From the NCBI RefSeq assembly GCF_014529705.1, contig NZ_JAANIH010000052.1:1-62908 (forward strand): a DNA stretch of 62,908 nucleotides. Reading direction: 5' to 3'. This DNA is from Bradyrhizobium campsiandrae. Its GTDB lineage: Bacteria; Pseudomonadota; Alphaproteobacteria; Rhizobiales; Xanthobacteraceae. Numbering within the stretch: position 1 is the first letter of the stretch; each line of letters begins with the position of its first letter. The notes below the pieces were generated by a model, which was given only the letters and a program-made list of their open reading frames with translations, was not told the DNA's origin and searched no databases. Shown here in pieces: positions 8,411-16,971 of the stretch. The translations under genes were made by a program, and so were the position numbers.

Positions 8411-9664
8411 TCACGCCTCGACGGCAGGCGCACGGGCGAGTCCGCGCAGCACCTGCGCCAGCACGGACGCGCCGGCGGCGACATGATCGGGCTCGGCCCA
8501 TTCGTGCTCGACATGGCTCACGCCGTCGCGACATGGGATGAAGATCATCGCGGCTGGGCAGATTTTTGCGAGATGACGGGCATCGTGTCCGGCCGCGGAG
8601 AGGATATCCATCGCGGAATGCCCCTGCTCTCGCGCAGCCTCGGCGATGCTTGCCCGCAGGCGCGTATCGAAAGCGTTCGACGGCGCATCCACGAGCGGCG
8701 TCACCGTCGCCGTGCACGGCGGAGCATTCTCCTGGCACAGAGCCGTGATGCGCGTGCCAGCGCTATCGAGCACCGCATTATCGGGATGACGCAGATCGAT
8801 GCTGAAGGTGACGCGCAACGGCACCACGGATGGCGCATTCGGCACGACCGTGACCCGGCCAATGGTGAACTTGATGTCGGCATCGATGGTGCCAATCTCG
8901 GCATGGAGCGCCGCCGCTACTTTCGCAAAGGCGGCGAGCGCATCACGCCGCTCCGACTGCGCCAGCGTACCGGCATGACCCTCGGCACCCTCGACCACGA
9001 CTTGAAAGGTCTTCTTGCCCTGGATGCCGGTGACGACCCCGATGGTACGGCCCGCCGCTTCCAGCACCGGTCCCTGCTCGATATGCAGTTCGAGATAGGC
9101 TCCGACCGCAAAGCCGAGCGGACGATGCGGCACATCAGGAAAAGCCTGGTGGAACCGATCAAGCGCCTCGCCGACGCTGATACCGTCGGCATCGCGCGCG
9201 GCGCGGATCGCGTCCACGGGGCGTTCGCCGGTAAAGGCTTCCGAGCCCATCATGCCCGGGGCGAAACGCGAGCCTTCCTCGTTCATCCAGGCAACGACGA
9301 TGATATCGCGCGCGGGCTTCTCGCCTTGCTCGGCGAGAGAGACGACCGTCTCCAACGCCGCCATGACGCCGGCGGCGCCGTCGAACTTGCCGCCGGTTGG
9401 CTGGCTGTCGATATGACTGCCAACCAGGAGCGGCGGCGCGGCGCGATCGCGGCCGGACAGCGTCAGAAACAGATTTCCCGCAGCATCCGTCGACGGTGTC
9501 AAACCCGCCTCGCGGCCCCATCCGATGACACAGCGCCAGGCCGCAATCTCTCCGTCGCTCAATGCCTGGCGATTGACCCCGCCGGCCGGGGTCGCGCCGA
9601 TCTCGGCGAGCGACATCAGCCGCGTCCAGAGCCGGTTGGCGTTGATCAGAGTGGCGGATCCCAT
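8411..9664 (-). CDS. Zn-dependent hydrolase, N-carbamoyl-L-amino-acid hydrolase / allantoate amidohydrolase type
   Basis: A 417-residue M20-family amidohydrolase of the HyuC/AllC group, which cleaves N-carbamoyl amino acids or ureides to release CO2 and ammonia. Diagnostic segments are the N-terminal RLWTRLMSLAEIG, metal motif GSHIDSQPTGGKFDG, catalytic MNEEGSRFAPGMMGS and a later HIEQGPVLE, which is typical of this subgroup. The gene sits between the flavin reductase and an alpha/beta hydrolase with almost no spacing. Ureidoacrylate- or carbamoyl-type products of ring opening are likely substrates (inference). Confidence 0.85.
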   Translation of the reverse strand: MGSATLINANRLWTRLMSLAEIGATPAGGVNRQALSDGEIAAWRCVIGWGREAGLTPSTDAAGNLFLTLSGRDRAAPPLLVGSHIDSQPTGGKFDGAAGVMAALETVVSLAEQGEKPARDIIVVAWMNEEGSRFAPGMMGSEAFTGERPVDAIRAARDADGISVGEALDRFHQAFPDVPHRPLGFAVGAYLELHIEQGPVLEAAGRTIGVVTGIQGKKTFQVVVEGAEGHAGTLAQSERRDALAAFAKVAAALHAEIGTIDADIKFTIGRVTVVPNAPSVVPLRVTFSIDLRHPDNAVLDSAGTRITALCQENAPPCTATVTPLVDAPSNAFDTRLRASIAEAAREQGHSAMDILSAAGHDARHLAKICPAAMIFIPCRDGVSHVEHEWAEPDHVAAGASVLAQVLRGLARAPAVEA

Positions 9665-9667
9665 CGA

Positions 9668-10555
9668 CTATTTCGTGCGCATGATCTGGCCCGGCAAGGC
9701 GCGCGGATCGCGCGGCAGCCAGTGTCCGGCCTCGACCTGGGCGATGAACTCGGCGAGCAGCGCGTTGAACGCCGCAGGCTCTTCCAGATTAAGCGTGTGG
9801 CCGGTCTTGGGGAAGACCGAGAGGCCACAGGCCGGAATGGTCTTCTTCAGGAAGATGCCGGGCTGGAGACAGTGATCGTCCTCGTCGCCGACGACGACCA
9901 GCGTCGGCACCATCATCTTCTTCAGACCATCTTCGAGGTCATAGAAGGACGGCCGCCGCGCCTGGACGCCGCGCATCGTGTTGGCGGCGCCGCGATCGGA
10001 ATGGGTGGCGAGACGATCTGCGAATTCCTGCCAGCCGCGCGGATCCTTGTTCTGGAATTGCACCCGGCTCGCACCGAGCGCGTAGATCTTGGAAAATTCC
10101 TTGGCACCCTGCTTCTCGAAATTGTCGGCGACTTCGAGCGAGACGCCGCGGAAATATTCCTCGAACTCTTTCTCGCAACCATAACCGGCACCGGCCACCG
10201 TCAACGACAAGGCACGCTCCGGCGTGCGCAGGCCGAAATGCACCGTGCAGAAGCCGCCCATCGACAGGCCGACGATGTGCGCTTTCTCAATTTTGAGCGC
10301 GTCGAGCACGGCGACCGCGTCGTCCGCGGCGATCGCCTGCGAATAGACCTCCACGCCGTCGGGCACGTCCGACGGCGGATAGCCGCGCGCGGCGTAAGTG
10401 ATGCAGCGGTGGCGCCGGCTGAAATAGCGCAGCTGCGGCTCCCAGCTGGCGTGATTGCCGCCAAACTCGTGGATGAAGAGGATCGACGTGCCCTCGCCCG
10501 CTTCCTCCACGTGCAGCTTCACGCCATCCTTCGCAGAGATCATCGTCAACGGCAT
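9668..10555 (-). CDS. Alpha/beta hydrolase
   Basis: A 295-residue alpha/beta-fold hydrolase. The catalytic triad is visible: nucleophile S98 in GLSMGG, an acid in VVVGDEDD and the histidine in KTGHTLNLEEP. HEFGGNHASWEP near residue 30 supplies the oxyanion-hole region. It lies three bases from the carbamoylase-type gene and six from the aminotransferase gene, so all are probably translated from one message. The role resembles that of small hydrolases in pyrimidine or pyridine ring catabolism, but the substrate is unknown. Confidence 0.85.
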   Translation of the reverse strand: MPLTMISAKDGVKLHVEEAGEGTSILFIHEFGGNHASWEPQLRYFSRRHRCITYAARGYPPSDVPDGVEVYSQAIAADDAVAVLDALKIEKAHIVGLSMGGFCTVHFGLRTPERALSLTVAGAGYGCEKEFEEYFRGVSLEVADNFEKQGAKEFSKIYALGASRVQFQNKDPRGWQEFADRLATHSDRGAANTMRGVQARRPSFYDLEDGLKKMMVPTLVVVGDEDDHCLQPGIFLKKTIPACGLSVFPKTGHTLNLEEPAAFNALLAEFIAQVEAGHWLPRDPRALPGQIMRTK

Positions 10556-10561
10556 CGTCCC

Positions 10562-11707
10562 CTAGAATTGCGGCGGCAGGTCGTTGAGCGTGCGCGCCTC
10601 GGCGACCATTTCCGGCAATAGCGTGCAGAGCTTTTCGACCCAGGCCTGCGGCACCGAGGTGCTGATCTTCACGAAACGGTCGCCGAAGCGCTGGGTGTGG
10701 TAGGTGCCCTGGCGGATCATGATGCCCTGACGGCGATAGCATTCGACCAGCGCTTCCGGGCGGATGCCGGCCGCGATGGTCTCCAGCACCAGGAAATTGC
10801 CGTGGGAGGGCATGATCGGCAGCGCCAATCCGTCGATAGCGGCAGCCGCTTCCTGGATCATCGCCTTGTTGGCCCGGTCGGTGCTGCGGACCGTCTTCAT
10901 CCATTCGGCCTTGACCGACATGCCCGCCTGCGCCGCGCGCTGGGCGATGACGCTGGCGCCGAGCACGCTGGTGGAGGTCTGTGCCAGTTCCTCGAACAGA
11001 TCCGGCGCTGCGACGAGCGCGCCGATCCGCAAGCCCGCGAGCCCGAGCCATTTCGAGAAGCTGGTCGAGACCACCGAGCCTTGCGGCGCCGCGTGAAGCG
11101 CCGGCGTGTGCCCATCGGCGAAATCGCGATAGGTGCAGTCGTGCACCAGCAGCGCGCCGCAATCACGCGCGATCGCGGCAAAGCTCTCAATCTCTTCCCG
11201 AGTGTAGCGAATGCCGAGCGGATTGTTGGGATCGACGAGATAGATGATCGCAGTGCGCTCATCGACATTTGCCTTCAACGCCTCAGGCGTCAGGCGGTAG
11301 TTGCAGGCGGGATCGTAGATCGGAATCTCGATCACCTCGGCCCCCTGCTGGCGCGCGAACAGGCACGGCCACTTCCAGGTCGGATCGGTGGTCACTAGCG
11401 TCGTGCCCGGCTTGCAGCGTGCACGGCAGATCATGGCGAGCGCGTTGACACCGCCCTCGGTCACCAGCGCTTCTGCGCCGGGTATGCCGAGATCGGCCAC
11501 GATCGCAGCGCGCAGCGCCTCAAAGCCGAGCGGCGGCGCATAGGCGTTGAACTCGCCCGCCTCGATCGAGCGCAGCATCGCCTCGCGCACGGCAGGATGG
11601 CTCTCGATATGATTGGTGTTCTGGCCGAGCCAGTAGAGTCCCGGCGTGGCCGACAGCTCGTCGAAATAGCGGTTGCGGACCAGCGCCGCGGATTGCGCTC
11701 CGGACAT
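10562..11707 (-). CDS. PLP-dependent aminotransferase, class I/II
   Basis: A 381-residue fold-type I aminotransferase. The PLP lysine is K219 in STSFSKWLGLAGLRIG, and the cofactor-binding stretch is LVDPNNPLGIRYTREEI, a variant of the usual NPNNPTG. An N-terminal NAYAPPLGFEALRAAI matches the class. Cytoplasmic, it would move an amino group between an amine or amino acid released by the pathway and a keto acid. It lies in the tight operon 12494-7878. Confidence 0.85.
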   Translation of the reverse strand: MSGAQSAALVRNRYFDELSATPGLYWLGQNTNHIESHPAVREAMLRSIEAGEFNAYAPPLGFEALRAAIVADLGIPGAEALVTEGGVNALAMICRARCKPGTTLVTTDPTWKWPCLFARQQGAEVIEIPIYDPACNYRLTPEALKANVDERTAIIYLVDPNNPLGIRYTREEIESFAAIARDCGALLVHDCTYRDFADGHTPALHAAPQGSVVSTSFSKWLGLAGLRIGALVAAPDLFEELAQTSTSVLGASVIAQRAAQAGMSVKAEWMKTVRSTDRANKAMIQEAAAAIDGLALPIMPSHGNFLVLETIAAGIRPEALVECYRRQGIMIRQGTYHTQRFGDRFVKISTSVPQAWVEKLCTLLPEMVAEARTLNDLPPQF

Positions 11708-11714
11708 CGACGCC

Positions 11715-12494
11715 TCAGATCACCGAGCCGCGCGCGGCGATGCCGCCGTCGATCGTCACCACCGTCCCGGTGATGTAGCCGGAGCGCGGCGAGGACAGGA
11801 AGGCGACGAGATCGGCGACCTCCTCCGACGTCGCCGGGCGCTTGCCCGGATATTTATCGAACAGCTCCTCCCAGCGGCTTTCGTCGCCGAGCATGTCGAT
11901 CGCCTTGCGCTTCATGATCTTGAGCATGCGATCGGTGGCCACCGGTCCCGGATTGACCGCGACGACGCGCACGCCGTGATCGAGGCTACGGCCGCCGAGC
12001 GCCTTGGTGAAGGACATCAGCGCCGCATTGCCGGTCGAGCCGGCGATGTAGCTCGCATCCCAGTTCTCGCCGGAATTGCCGATGATGTTGAGGATGACGC
12101 CGTCCTTGCCCTTCATCCGCGGATAATAGAGGCGCGACAGCGTGATGTAGCCGAACACCTTGAGGTCGAAGCCGCGGCGCCAGGCGGCATCGTCGAGGAT
12201 CTCCAGCGAGCCCGCGGGGATGTCGCCGGCATTGTTGATGAGGATGTCGATGTCGCCGACTTCGGCGGCGAGCTTCTCCATCGCTGACGTGCTCGACAGG
12301 TCGAGCGCGTGGATGGTGATCGTCACGTCATGGCGGGCTTCGAGCTGCTTCTTGGTCTCGAGCATGGCTTCGCCATTGCGGGCGGCAAGATGCAAATGGC
12401 ACCCCTCCGCCGCAAAGAGCTCGGCCACCGCAAGTCCAATTCCTTTCGACGCGCCGGTGATCAGGGCGGTCTTGTTCGTCAGCTTCAGGTCCAC
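11715..12494 (-). CDS. Short-chain dehydrogenase/reductase lacking the canonical catalytic lysine
   Basis: A 259-residue SDR, first gene of the minus-strand operon. Nucleotide binding is normal: TGASKGIG near residue 14, LDLSS, and NNAG at 87-90. The active site is not: the tyrosine is Y149 (YIAGS), but the residue four positions on, normally lysine, is S153. The C-terminal region VAVNPGPVATDRM and ITGTVVTIDGG is typical. It may be a divergent SDR subgroup with altered chemistry. Transcription probably starts at the promoter within 12521-12549, which overlaps a palindrome. Confidence 0.85.
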   Translation of the reverse strand: MDLKLTNKTALITGASKGIGLAVAELFAAEGCHLHLAARNGEAMLETKKQLEARHDVTITIHALDLSSTSAMEKLAAEVGDIDILINNAGDIPAGSLEILDDAAWRRGFDLKVFGYITLSRLYYPRMKGKDGVILNIIGNSGENWDASYIAGSTGNAALMSFTKALGGRSLDHGVRVVAVNPGPVATDRMLKIMKRKAIDMLGDESRWEELFDKYPGKRPATSEEVADLVAFLSSPRSGYITGTVVTIDGGIAARGSVI

Positions 12495-12514
12495 TCCGAG
12501 TCTCCAGGATGCAA

Positions 12515-12549
12515 GCTAGATATACAATGTCTAGCAATTTGCATACCAA
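12515..12549 (-). promoter_or_regulatory. Promoter with overlapping inverted-repeat operator ahead of the SDR operon
   Basis: On the minus strand a -35-like TTGGTA (12544-12549) and a -10-like TGTATA (12521-12526) are separated by 17 bases. A perfect inverted repeat GCTAGA-N9-TCTAGC (12515-12535) covers the -10 region, 21 bases before the SDR start. Overlap of palindrome and promoter is the arrangement expected for repression by the adjacent FCD-type GntR protein (inference). Confidence 0.5.
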
Positions 12550-12562
12550 GCCACCGGACTGG

Positions 12563-13276
12563 TCATTCGAAGGCAGCGAGGAAGTCCAGCAGATTGTCGC
12601 CGAGCAAGTTGACATGGTCCCGCATGGCGCTGTGGGCCCGCTCCGGGTCGTGCGCCAGGATCGCATGCATGATCGCCTCATGCTCGCGGATCGTGTCCGC
12701 GATCCGGTTCGGCATTTTCGTCACCCGTCGGCGATAAGCAGCGACCTGGTTGCGCAGCCTGCGGGTCTGATCGGCCAGGAAAACGTTGCGCGAGGCCTCG
12801 TAGATCGCCTCGTGGAATTCCTGATTGATGTCATAAAACACGTCGACGTCGCCGGTTTCGCCCGCCGTGACAAGCCGTTGGTGAATCTCGCCAATTTGAG
12901 CTCCCCAGGCCTGCGATACGCGCCTTGCGGCAAGCCTGGCGCAGAGCCCCTCCAACTCGGCCATGACCTGGAACATCTCGACCAAGGCCTGAGCCTTGAT
13001 GCTGCGGACCGTCGCGCCTTGCCGGCCGCGCAGCTCGACCAGATTGTTGGCCGCCATCAAGCGGAATGCCTCCCGCACCGGCGTCCGCGAGACGCCAAAG
13101 CGCTGGGCGATCTCCTGCTCGTCGAGCCGGCTGCCCGGTTCGAGATGGCCGGCCGCGATCGCCGCTTCGAGCTTCTGACGCAGGCTCTCGGCCAGGGTCG
13201 CGCCGGGGCTCGCGGTGAGAGACTCGTGCCCATTTTTCACGCGCTTGCCACCGCTATGTGCACCAATATCAGCCAT
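12563..13276 (-). CDS. GntR-family transcriptional regulator, FadR/FCD subfamily
   Basis: A 237-residue regulator. The N-terminal winged helix (LDEQEIAQRFGVSRTPVREAFRLM) is followed by an all-helical FCD ligand/metal domain with the usual acidic and histidine positions (DINQEFHEAIYEAS, REHEAIMHAI). ATG 13276 is chosen because the upstream in-frame extension is basic, low-quality sequence running through promoter DNA. The gene lies upstream of the SDR operon and divergent to the NMT1-type ABC operon. A TGTATA motif occurs before its own start, before the SDR operon and just before the ABC ATPase start, so it may control all three. Confidence 0.88.
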   Translation of the reverse strand: MADIGAHSGGKRVKNGHESLTASPGATLAESLRQKLEAAIAAGHLEPGSRLDEQEIAQRFGVSRTPVREAFRLMAANNLVELRGRQGATVRSIKAQALVEMFQVMAELEGLCARLAARRVSQAWGAQIGEIHQRLVTAGETGDVDVFYDINQEFHEAIYEASRNVFLADQTRRLRNQVAAYRRRVTKMPNRIADTIREHEAIMHAILAHDPERAHSAMRDHVNLLGDNLLDFLAAFE

Positions 13277-13294
13277 TATGTTTCTCAGGTGCCA

Positions 13295-13306
13295 GTATAA
13301 GTATAC
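13295..13306. promoter_or_regulatory. Short palindrome GTATA-AG-TATAC upstream of the GntR regulator
   Basis: Nineteen bases before the regulator start is the 12-bp palindrome GTATA-AG-TATAC. It contains the TGTATA-type half site (minus strand TTATGTATAC) also found in the SDR promoter and near the ABC operon start. Autoregulation is the simplest reading (inference). Confidence 0.4.
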
Positions 13307-13422
13307 ATAAAGCCTCTCATATCTCGACGAAATGTCCTGTTCTCTCCCGGAGATCACGCCCCTCCGACGCTTTCGGCCGTCGACCTCGCAAGTCTTATGC
13401 CTGATTTGCCGGGCAATGGCAC

Positions 13423-13438
13423 TGGCACACGAGTTGCT
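13423..13438 (+). promoter_or_regulatory. Sigma-54 (-24/-12) promoter of the NMT1-type ABC operon
   Basis: TGGCAC (13423-13428), five bases, then TTGCT (13434-13438) matches the sigma-54 consensus with the required 12-base phase between GG and GC. A start site near 13449 would give a leader of about 49 bases before ATG 13498. No activator gene is present locally, so NtrC or another enhancer-binding protein elsewhere would be needed. This suggests nitrogen-limited expression. Confidence 0.7.
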
Positions 13439-13497
13439 AAGAGATTCTGACGCGGCCCGCTTTCGTATGCGAACGGCCGCCGCCATTATACAAGGAC

Positions 13498-14367
13498 ATG
13501 CTGGTGCAGGCCGTTCGCCTCCCCGACCCCGGACCGATCATCGAGGCCCCACAGGCCCACCCGAGGCCTGAGCCGCTGCTCGAGCTGCGCGCGATCAACA
13601 AGACCTTTGGCTCCGTCGTCGCACTCTCGGGACTGCAGGCAAGTGTCGCGCCCGGCGAGTTCGTTACCGTCGTCGGCCCCAGCGGCTGCGGCAAGAGCAC
13701 CCTCTTCAATATCGTTGCGGGCCTCGAAGAGCCCGACACCGGCGGCATCCTGCGCTTCGAGGGCAAGAGCTGCCATGCCGCCGACCTGCTCGGCCGCGTC
13801 TCCTTCATGCCGCAGCGCGATTTGCTGTTTCCCTGGCGGAACGTGGTCGACAACGCCATCCTCGCGCTCGAGGTCGAGGGCATGAAGCGCGATCAGGCCC
13901 GCGCCAAAGCGCTGAAGATGCTGCCCGAGTTCGGCCTCGCCGGCTTCGAGAAGCAGTATCCAAATCAATTGTCGGGCGGCATGCGCCAGCGCGTCGCGCT
14001 GATGCGGACCTTCCTGTTCGAGCGCGGCCTGATGCTGCTCGACGAGCCGTTCGGCGCGCTCGATGCGCTGACGCGGACAATGATGCAGCGCTGGCTGCTC
14101 GACGTCTGGCAGAAATACCGCCGCACCATTCTCTTCATCACCCATGATGTCGACGAAGCGATCTTCCTCGGCGACCGCGTGCTGGTGATGACCGCGCGGC
14201 CCGGCTCGGTGAAGCTCGAGCAGGTCGTCGACCTGCCGCGACCGCGCCAGCCCGAGATCGTCACCTCCCCCGAATTCGTCCGTCTCAAGCGCACGCTGCT
14301 CGATGCGATCGAGGAGGAAAGCATGAAATCGTTCCAGTCCTCCATCGCGCAGGAGAAGTCGCAATGA
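13498..14367 (+). CDS. ABC transporter ATPase, nitrate/sulfonate/thiamine-precursor (SsuB/ThiZ) type
   Basis: A 289-residue ATPase. Walker A is GPSGCGKST, the Q-loop is FMPQRD, the signature LSGGMRQRVALMRT, Walker B LMLLDEPFGALD and the H-loop FITHDVDE. This set is typical of importers for sulfonates, nitrate or pyrimidine precursors. The exact start is unsure: ATG 13498 has an AGGA only two bases away, so an alternative upstream codon cannot be excluded. It is first gene of the operon behind the sigma-54 promoter, and its stop overlaps the start of the aldolase-family gene. Confidence 0.9.
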   Translation: MLVQAVRLPDPGPIIEAPQAHPRPEPLLELRAINKTFGSVVALSGLQASVAPGEFVTVVGPSGCGKSTLFNIVAGLEEPDTGGILRFEGKSCHAADLLGRVSFMPQRDLLFPWRNVVDNAILALEVEGMKRDQARAKALKMLPEFGLAGFEKQYPNQLSGGMRQRVALMRTFLFERGLMLLDEPFGALDALTRTMMQRWLLDVWQKYRRTILFITHDVDEAIFLGDRVLVMTARPGSVKLEQVVDLPRPRQPEIVTSPEFVRLKRTLLDAIEEESMKSFQSSIAQEKSQ

Positions 14368-15119
14368 GCGGGATCAATCCGGCCGAGTGGGATGCCCGCA
14401 TCAAGCTCGCAGCCTGCTATCGCATGGTCGCAAAACTCGGCATGGACGATCTGATCTACAACCACATCTCGCTGCGCGTGCCCGGCCACGACGATCAGTT
14501 CCTGATCAATCCCTATGGCCTGCTGTTCGACGAGATCACGGCCTCGAGCCTCGTCAAGATCGACACCCGGGGCAACAAGCTCGACGACACACCTCATGCG
14601 GTCAACGTCGCCGCCTTCGTCATCCATGCTGCGATCCACGCTTCGAACCACGATGCGGCCTGCGTGCTGCATACCCATTCAGACGCGAGCGTTGCGGTAT
14701 CAGGACAAGAGAAGGGCCTGCTGCCGCTCAGCCAATTCGCGATGCGCTTCTACGATCGCCAGGCCTTCCACGACTACGAAGGCGTCGCCATCGACCTCGA
14801 CGAGCAGACGCGTCTGGTGCGCGATCTCGGCGCGCACAAGGTGATGCTGATGCGCAATCACGGCATCCTGACCGTCGGCCGTACGCCGGGCGAAGCTTTC
14901 ATGCTGCTCTACTATTTCGAGCGCGCCGCGCGGATCCAGCTCCAGATGCAGGCTGCGGCAGCAGCCGGCGCGGAGCTGGTGATGCCGCCGCACGAGGTTT
15001 GCGAGAGGGCCGCTCGCCAGTTCTGGGAATTGCAGGGCGACATCCTCGTGCCGGGCGAGCGCGAATGGCCGGCCTTGATGCGCCAGCTCGACCGCACCGA
15101 TCCATCCTATCGCAATTGA
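14364..15119 (+). CDS. Class II aldolase/adducin-family protein
   Basis: A 251-residue class II aldolase-fold protein. It has YNHISLRVPG near the start, the zinc pair in LHTHSDAS and the third histidine in MRNHGILTVG, as in fuculose-phosphate aldolases and related decarboxylases. Cytoplasmic, it would cleave or decarboxylate a small oxo-acid or hydroxy-acid. It overlaps the ATPase gene by four bases and is followed at once by the binding protein of the same transporter, so an enzyme is embedded inside the transporter operon and probably acts on the imported compound. Confidence 0.85.
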   Translation: MSGINPAEWDARIKLAACYRMVAKLGMDDLIYNHISLRVPGHDDQFLINPYGLLFDEITASSLVKIDTRGNKLDDTPHAVNVAAFVIHAAIHASNHDAACVLHTHSDASVAVSGQEKGLLPLSQFAMRFYDRQAFHDYEGVAIDLDEQTRLVRDLGAHKVMLMRNHGILTVGRTPGEAFMLLYYFERAARIQLQMQAAAAAGAELVMPPHEVCERAARQFWELQGDILVPGEREWPALMRQLDRTDPSYRN

Positions 15120-15142
15120 TTTCCACTGTTTGGAGTATGACC

Positions 15143-16159
15143 ATGTTGAGCCGTCGCCATGCCTTCTCCGTCCTCTCCGCCATCGCATTGGCGACCGGCT
15201 CGCTCGCCACGGCCGCGCCTGCCGCCGAGCTGCAGAAGGCAAGTCTGCGCCTGAAATGGCTGCCGCAGGCGCAGTTCGCCGGCTTCTACGTCGCGGCCGC
15301 CAAGGGCTACTACAAGGCCGAGGGCATCGACCTCACCATCAATCCGGGCGGGCCCAACCTGCTGACCGAAAACCTGGTCGCGACCGGCGCCGATACGTTC
15401 GGCCTCTCCGGCGGCACCGACAGCGTGTTCGCCGCCCGCGACAAGGGCCTGCCGATCGTCTGCATCGGCGTCTCGCACCAGATCACGCCCTTCATCTTCG
15501 TCACCCGCAAGGACGGTCCGGTGAAGACGATCCAGGATTTCAAGGGCAAGACCGTCACCACCTGGTTTACCGGCGCCAATCACGTGCTGACGGGCATGCT
15601 GGCCAAGGAAGGCATCAAGCCGGATGAATTGAAGATCCAGCCGCAGCAGGTGTCGGTGACACCTTTCGTCGACGGCAACGTCGACGTCGTCACGGCGACG
15701 TATTACAACGAGTTCTACACCATCCAGTCGCGGATGCCGAAAGACAGCCTGAAGACCTTCGTTGCCGAGGATTACGGCATCACCTTCCCACGCGACACGC
15801 TGATCGTGGCGGAGGCGACCGCCAAGGAGAAGCCGGAACTGGTCAAGGCATTCCTGCGCGCCTCGCTCAAGGGCTGGAAGGACGCATTCTCCGATCCGAA
15901 GGGCGCGGTCGATACCGTGATGGCCACGGCCCCGACGCTCGACCGTGCGCAGCAGGAGTTCATGCTGACCGAGGTGAAGCGGCTGATGACGGCGGGCGCG
16001 GCGGCAAAGAACGGCATGTTCTGGATCGATGCCGACGCAGTGAAGACCGCTCACGACTTCTTCCTGAAGTATGGCGTCATCTCCAAGCCGGTCGATCTCG
16101 CCGCCGCCTATGACGCCAGCTTTATCCAGAGCATCCCCGCGGCGGACAGGCTGCCGTGA
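15143..16159 (+). CDS. NMT1/THI5-like periplasmic binding protein
   Basis: A 338-residue solute-binding protein with an N-terminal signal (SRRHAFSVLSAIALATGS, cleavage near TAAPAAE). The mature part begins RLKWLPQAQFAGFYVAAAKGYY, the hallmark of NMT1/THI5/ThiY proteins, known to bind pyrimidine precursors of thiamine and related ligands. Two in-frame ATGs lie at 15137 and 15143; GGAG at 15132-15135 is seven bases from the second but only one from the first, so 15143 is chosen. It works with the permeases that follow and the ATPase at 13498. Confidence 0.88.
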   Translation: MLSRRHAFSVLSAIALATGSLATAAPAAELQKASLRLKWLPQAQFAGFYVAAAKGYYKAEGIDLTINPGGPNLLTENLVATGADTFGLSGGTDSVFAARDKGLPIVCIGVSHQITPFIFVTRKDGPVKTIQDFKGKTVTTWFTGANHVLTGMLAKEGIKPDELKIQPQQVSVTPFVDGNVDVVTATYYNEFYTIQSRMPKDSLKTFVAEDYGITFPRDTLIVAEATAKEKPELVKAFLRASLKGWKDAFSDPKGAVDTVMATAPTLDRAQQEFMLTEVKRLMTAGAAAKNGMFWIDADAVKTAHDFFLKYGVISKPVDLAAAYDASFIQSIPAADRLP

Positions 16160-16971
16160 GCAGCCCTGCCGCGACATCGATTGGCGGTGGCCGTGCGGCC
16201 GCGCGGTCGATCACGATGCCGGATCCGCTGCGCAAGCTGATCCGGCTGTTGCTCGGCCTTGTCCTTGCGGCAGTGATATGGGAAGGCGCGGTGCTGCTGT
16301 TCGGCATCCGGCCCTATTACCTGCCGCGCCTCAGCACGATCCTGATGGCCATGGCGGCGACGCCGCGCGCCTATGTTGACGGCTTCCTGCGGACGCTTGC
16401 CGAGACGCTGATCGGCTTCGCCTCCGGCGGCGCGTTCGGCGTGCTGACGGGAGTCGTGTTCTTCCGCGTCCGCGCACTGCGCGAGATGATCTTTCCGATC
16501 TTCGTGGTATCGCAGACCATTCCGGTGATCGCCTTCGGCGCGCTGGTGGTGCTGTGGTTCGGTAACACGCTGCTCGCCAAGGCGATCATCGCGTTTTACC
16601 TGACCTTCTTTCCGGTGACCGTGAACACGCTGCTCGGCCTCGAGACCGTCGATCCCAAACAGGTCGCGCTGATGCGCAGTTTTGGCGCTTCCAACCGCCA
16701 GCTCCTGCTGTGCCTGCAGTTGCCGACCGCGCTGCCGCAGATCTTCGTGGCGTTGCGTCTCGCAGCGTCGTTGAGCCTCGTCGGTGCAATCGTCGGCGAA
16801 TGGTTCGGCGACACCACCGGCCTCGGCGTGCTCTTGCTCCAGGCGATGTTCACCGAGAACGTCGTCGCGATCTGGGGCGCCCTGCTCGCCGCGGCCCTGC
16901 TCGGCACCGGCTTCTATGCGGTGATCGCCGCGCTCGAGCGGCGACTCGTATTCTGGAGCGCCGAGCAATGA
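16156..16971 (+). CDS. ABC transporter permease (SsuC/ThiX type), first of two
   Basis: A 271-residue inner-membrane permease with about six hydrophobic segments. The conserved docking loop reads ETVDPKQVALMRSFGASNRQLLLCLQLPTALP. The GTG start overlaps the stop of the binding-protein gene by four bases. The next gene is a paralogous permease, so the channel is probably a heterodimer. The ligand follows from the binding protein: a pyrimidine-like or other small nitrogenous compound (inference). Confidence 0.88.
   Translation: MSSPAATSIGGGRAAARSITMPDPLRKLIRLLLGLVLAAVIWEGAVLLFGIRPYYLPRLSTILMAMAATPRAYVDGFLRTLAETLIGFASGGAFGVLTGVVFFRVRALREMIFPIFVVSQTIPVIAFGALVVLWFGNTLLAKAIIAFYLTFFPVTVNTLLGLETVDPKQVALMRSFGASNRQLLLCLQLPTALPQIFVALRLAASLSLVGAIVGEWFGDTTGLGVLLLQAMFTENVVAIWGALLAAALLGTGFYAVIAALERRLVFWSAEQ

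Noticed and set aside
8483..10621. A 712-codon open frame on the plus strand
   Set aside because: Antisense to three well-supported genes (carbamoylase-type M20, alpha/beta hydrolase, aminotransferase) and without any recognisable domain.
13277..13497. Possible TPP riboswitch ahead of the NMT1-type operon
   Set aside because: The conserved CTGAGA and ACCTGA-type segments are absent; a sigma-54 promoter and GntR-type site explain regulation better.
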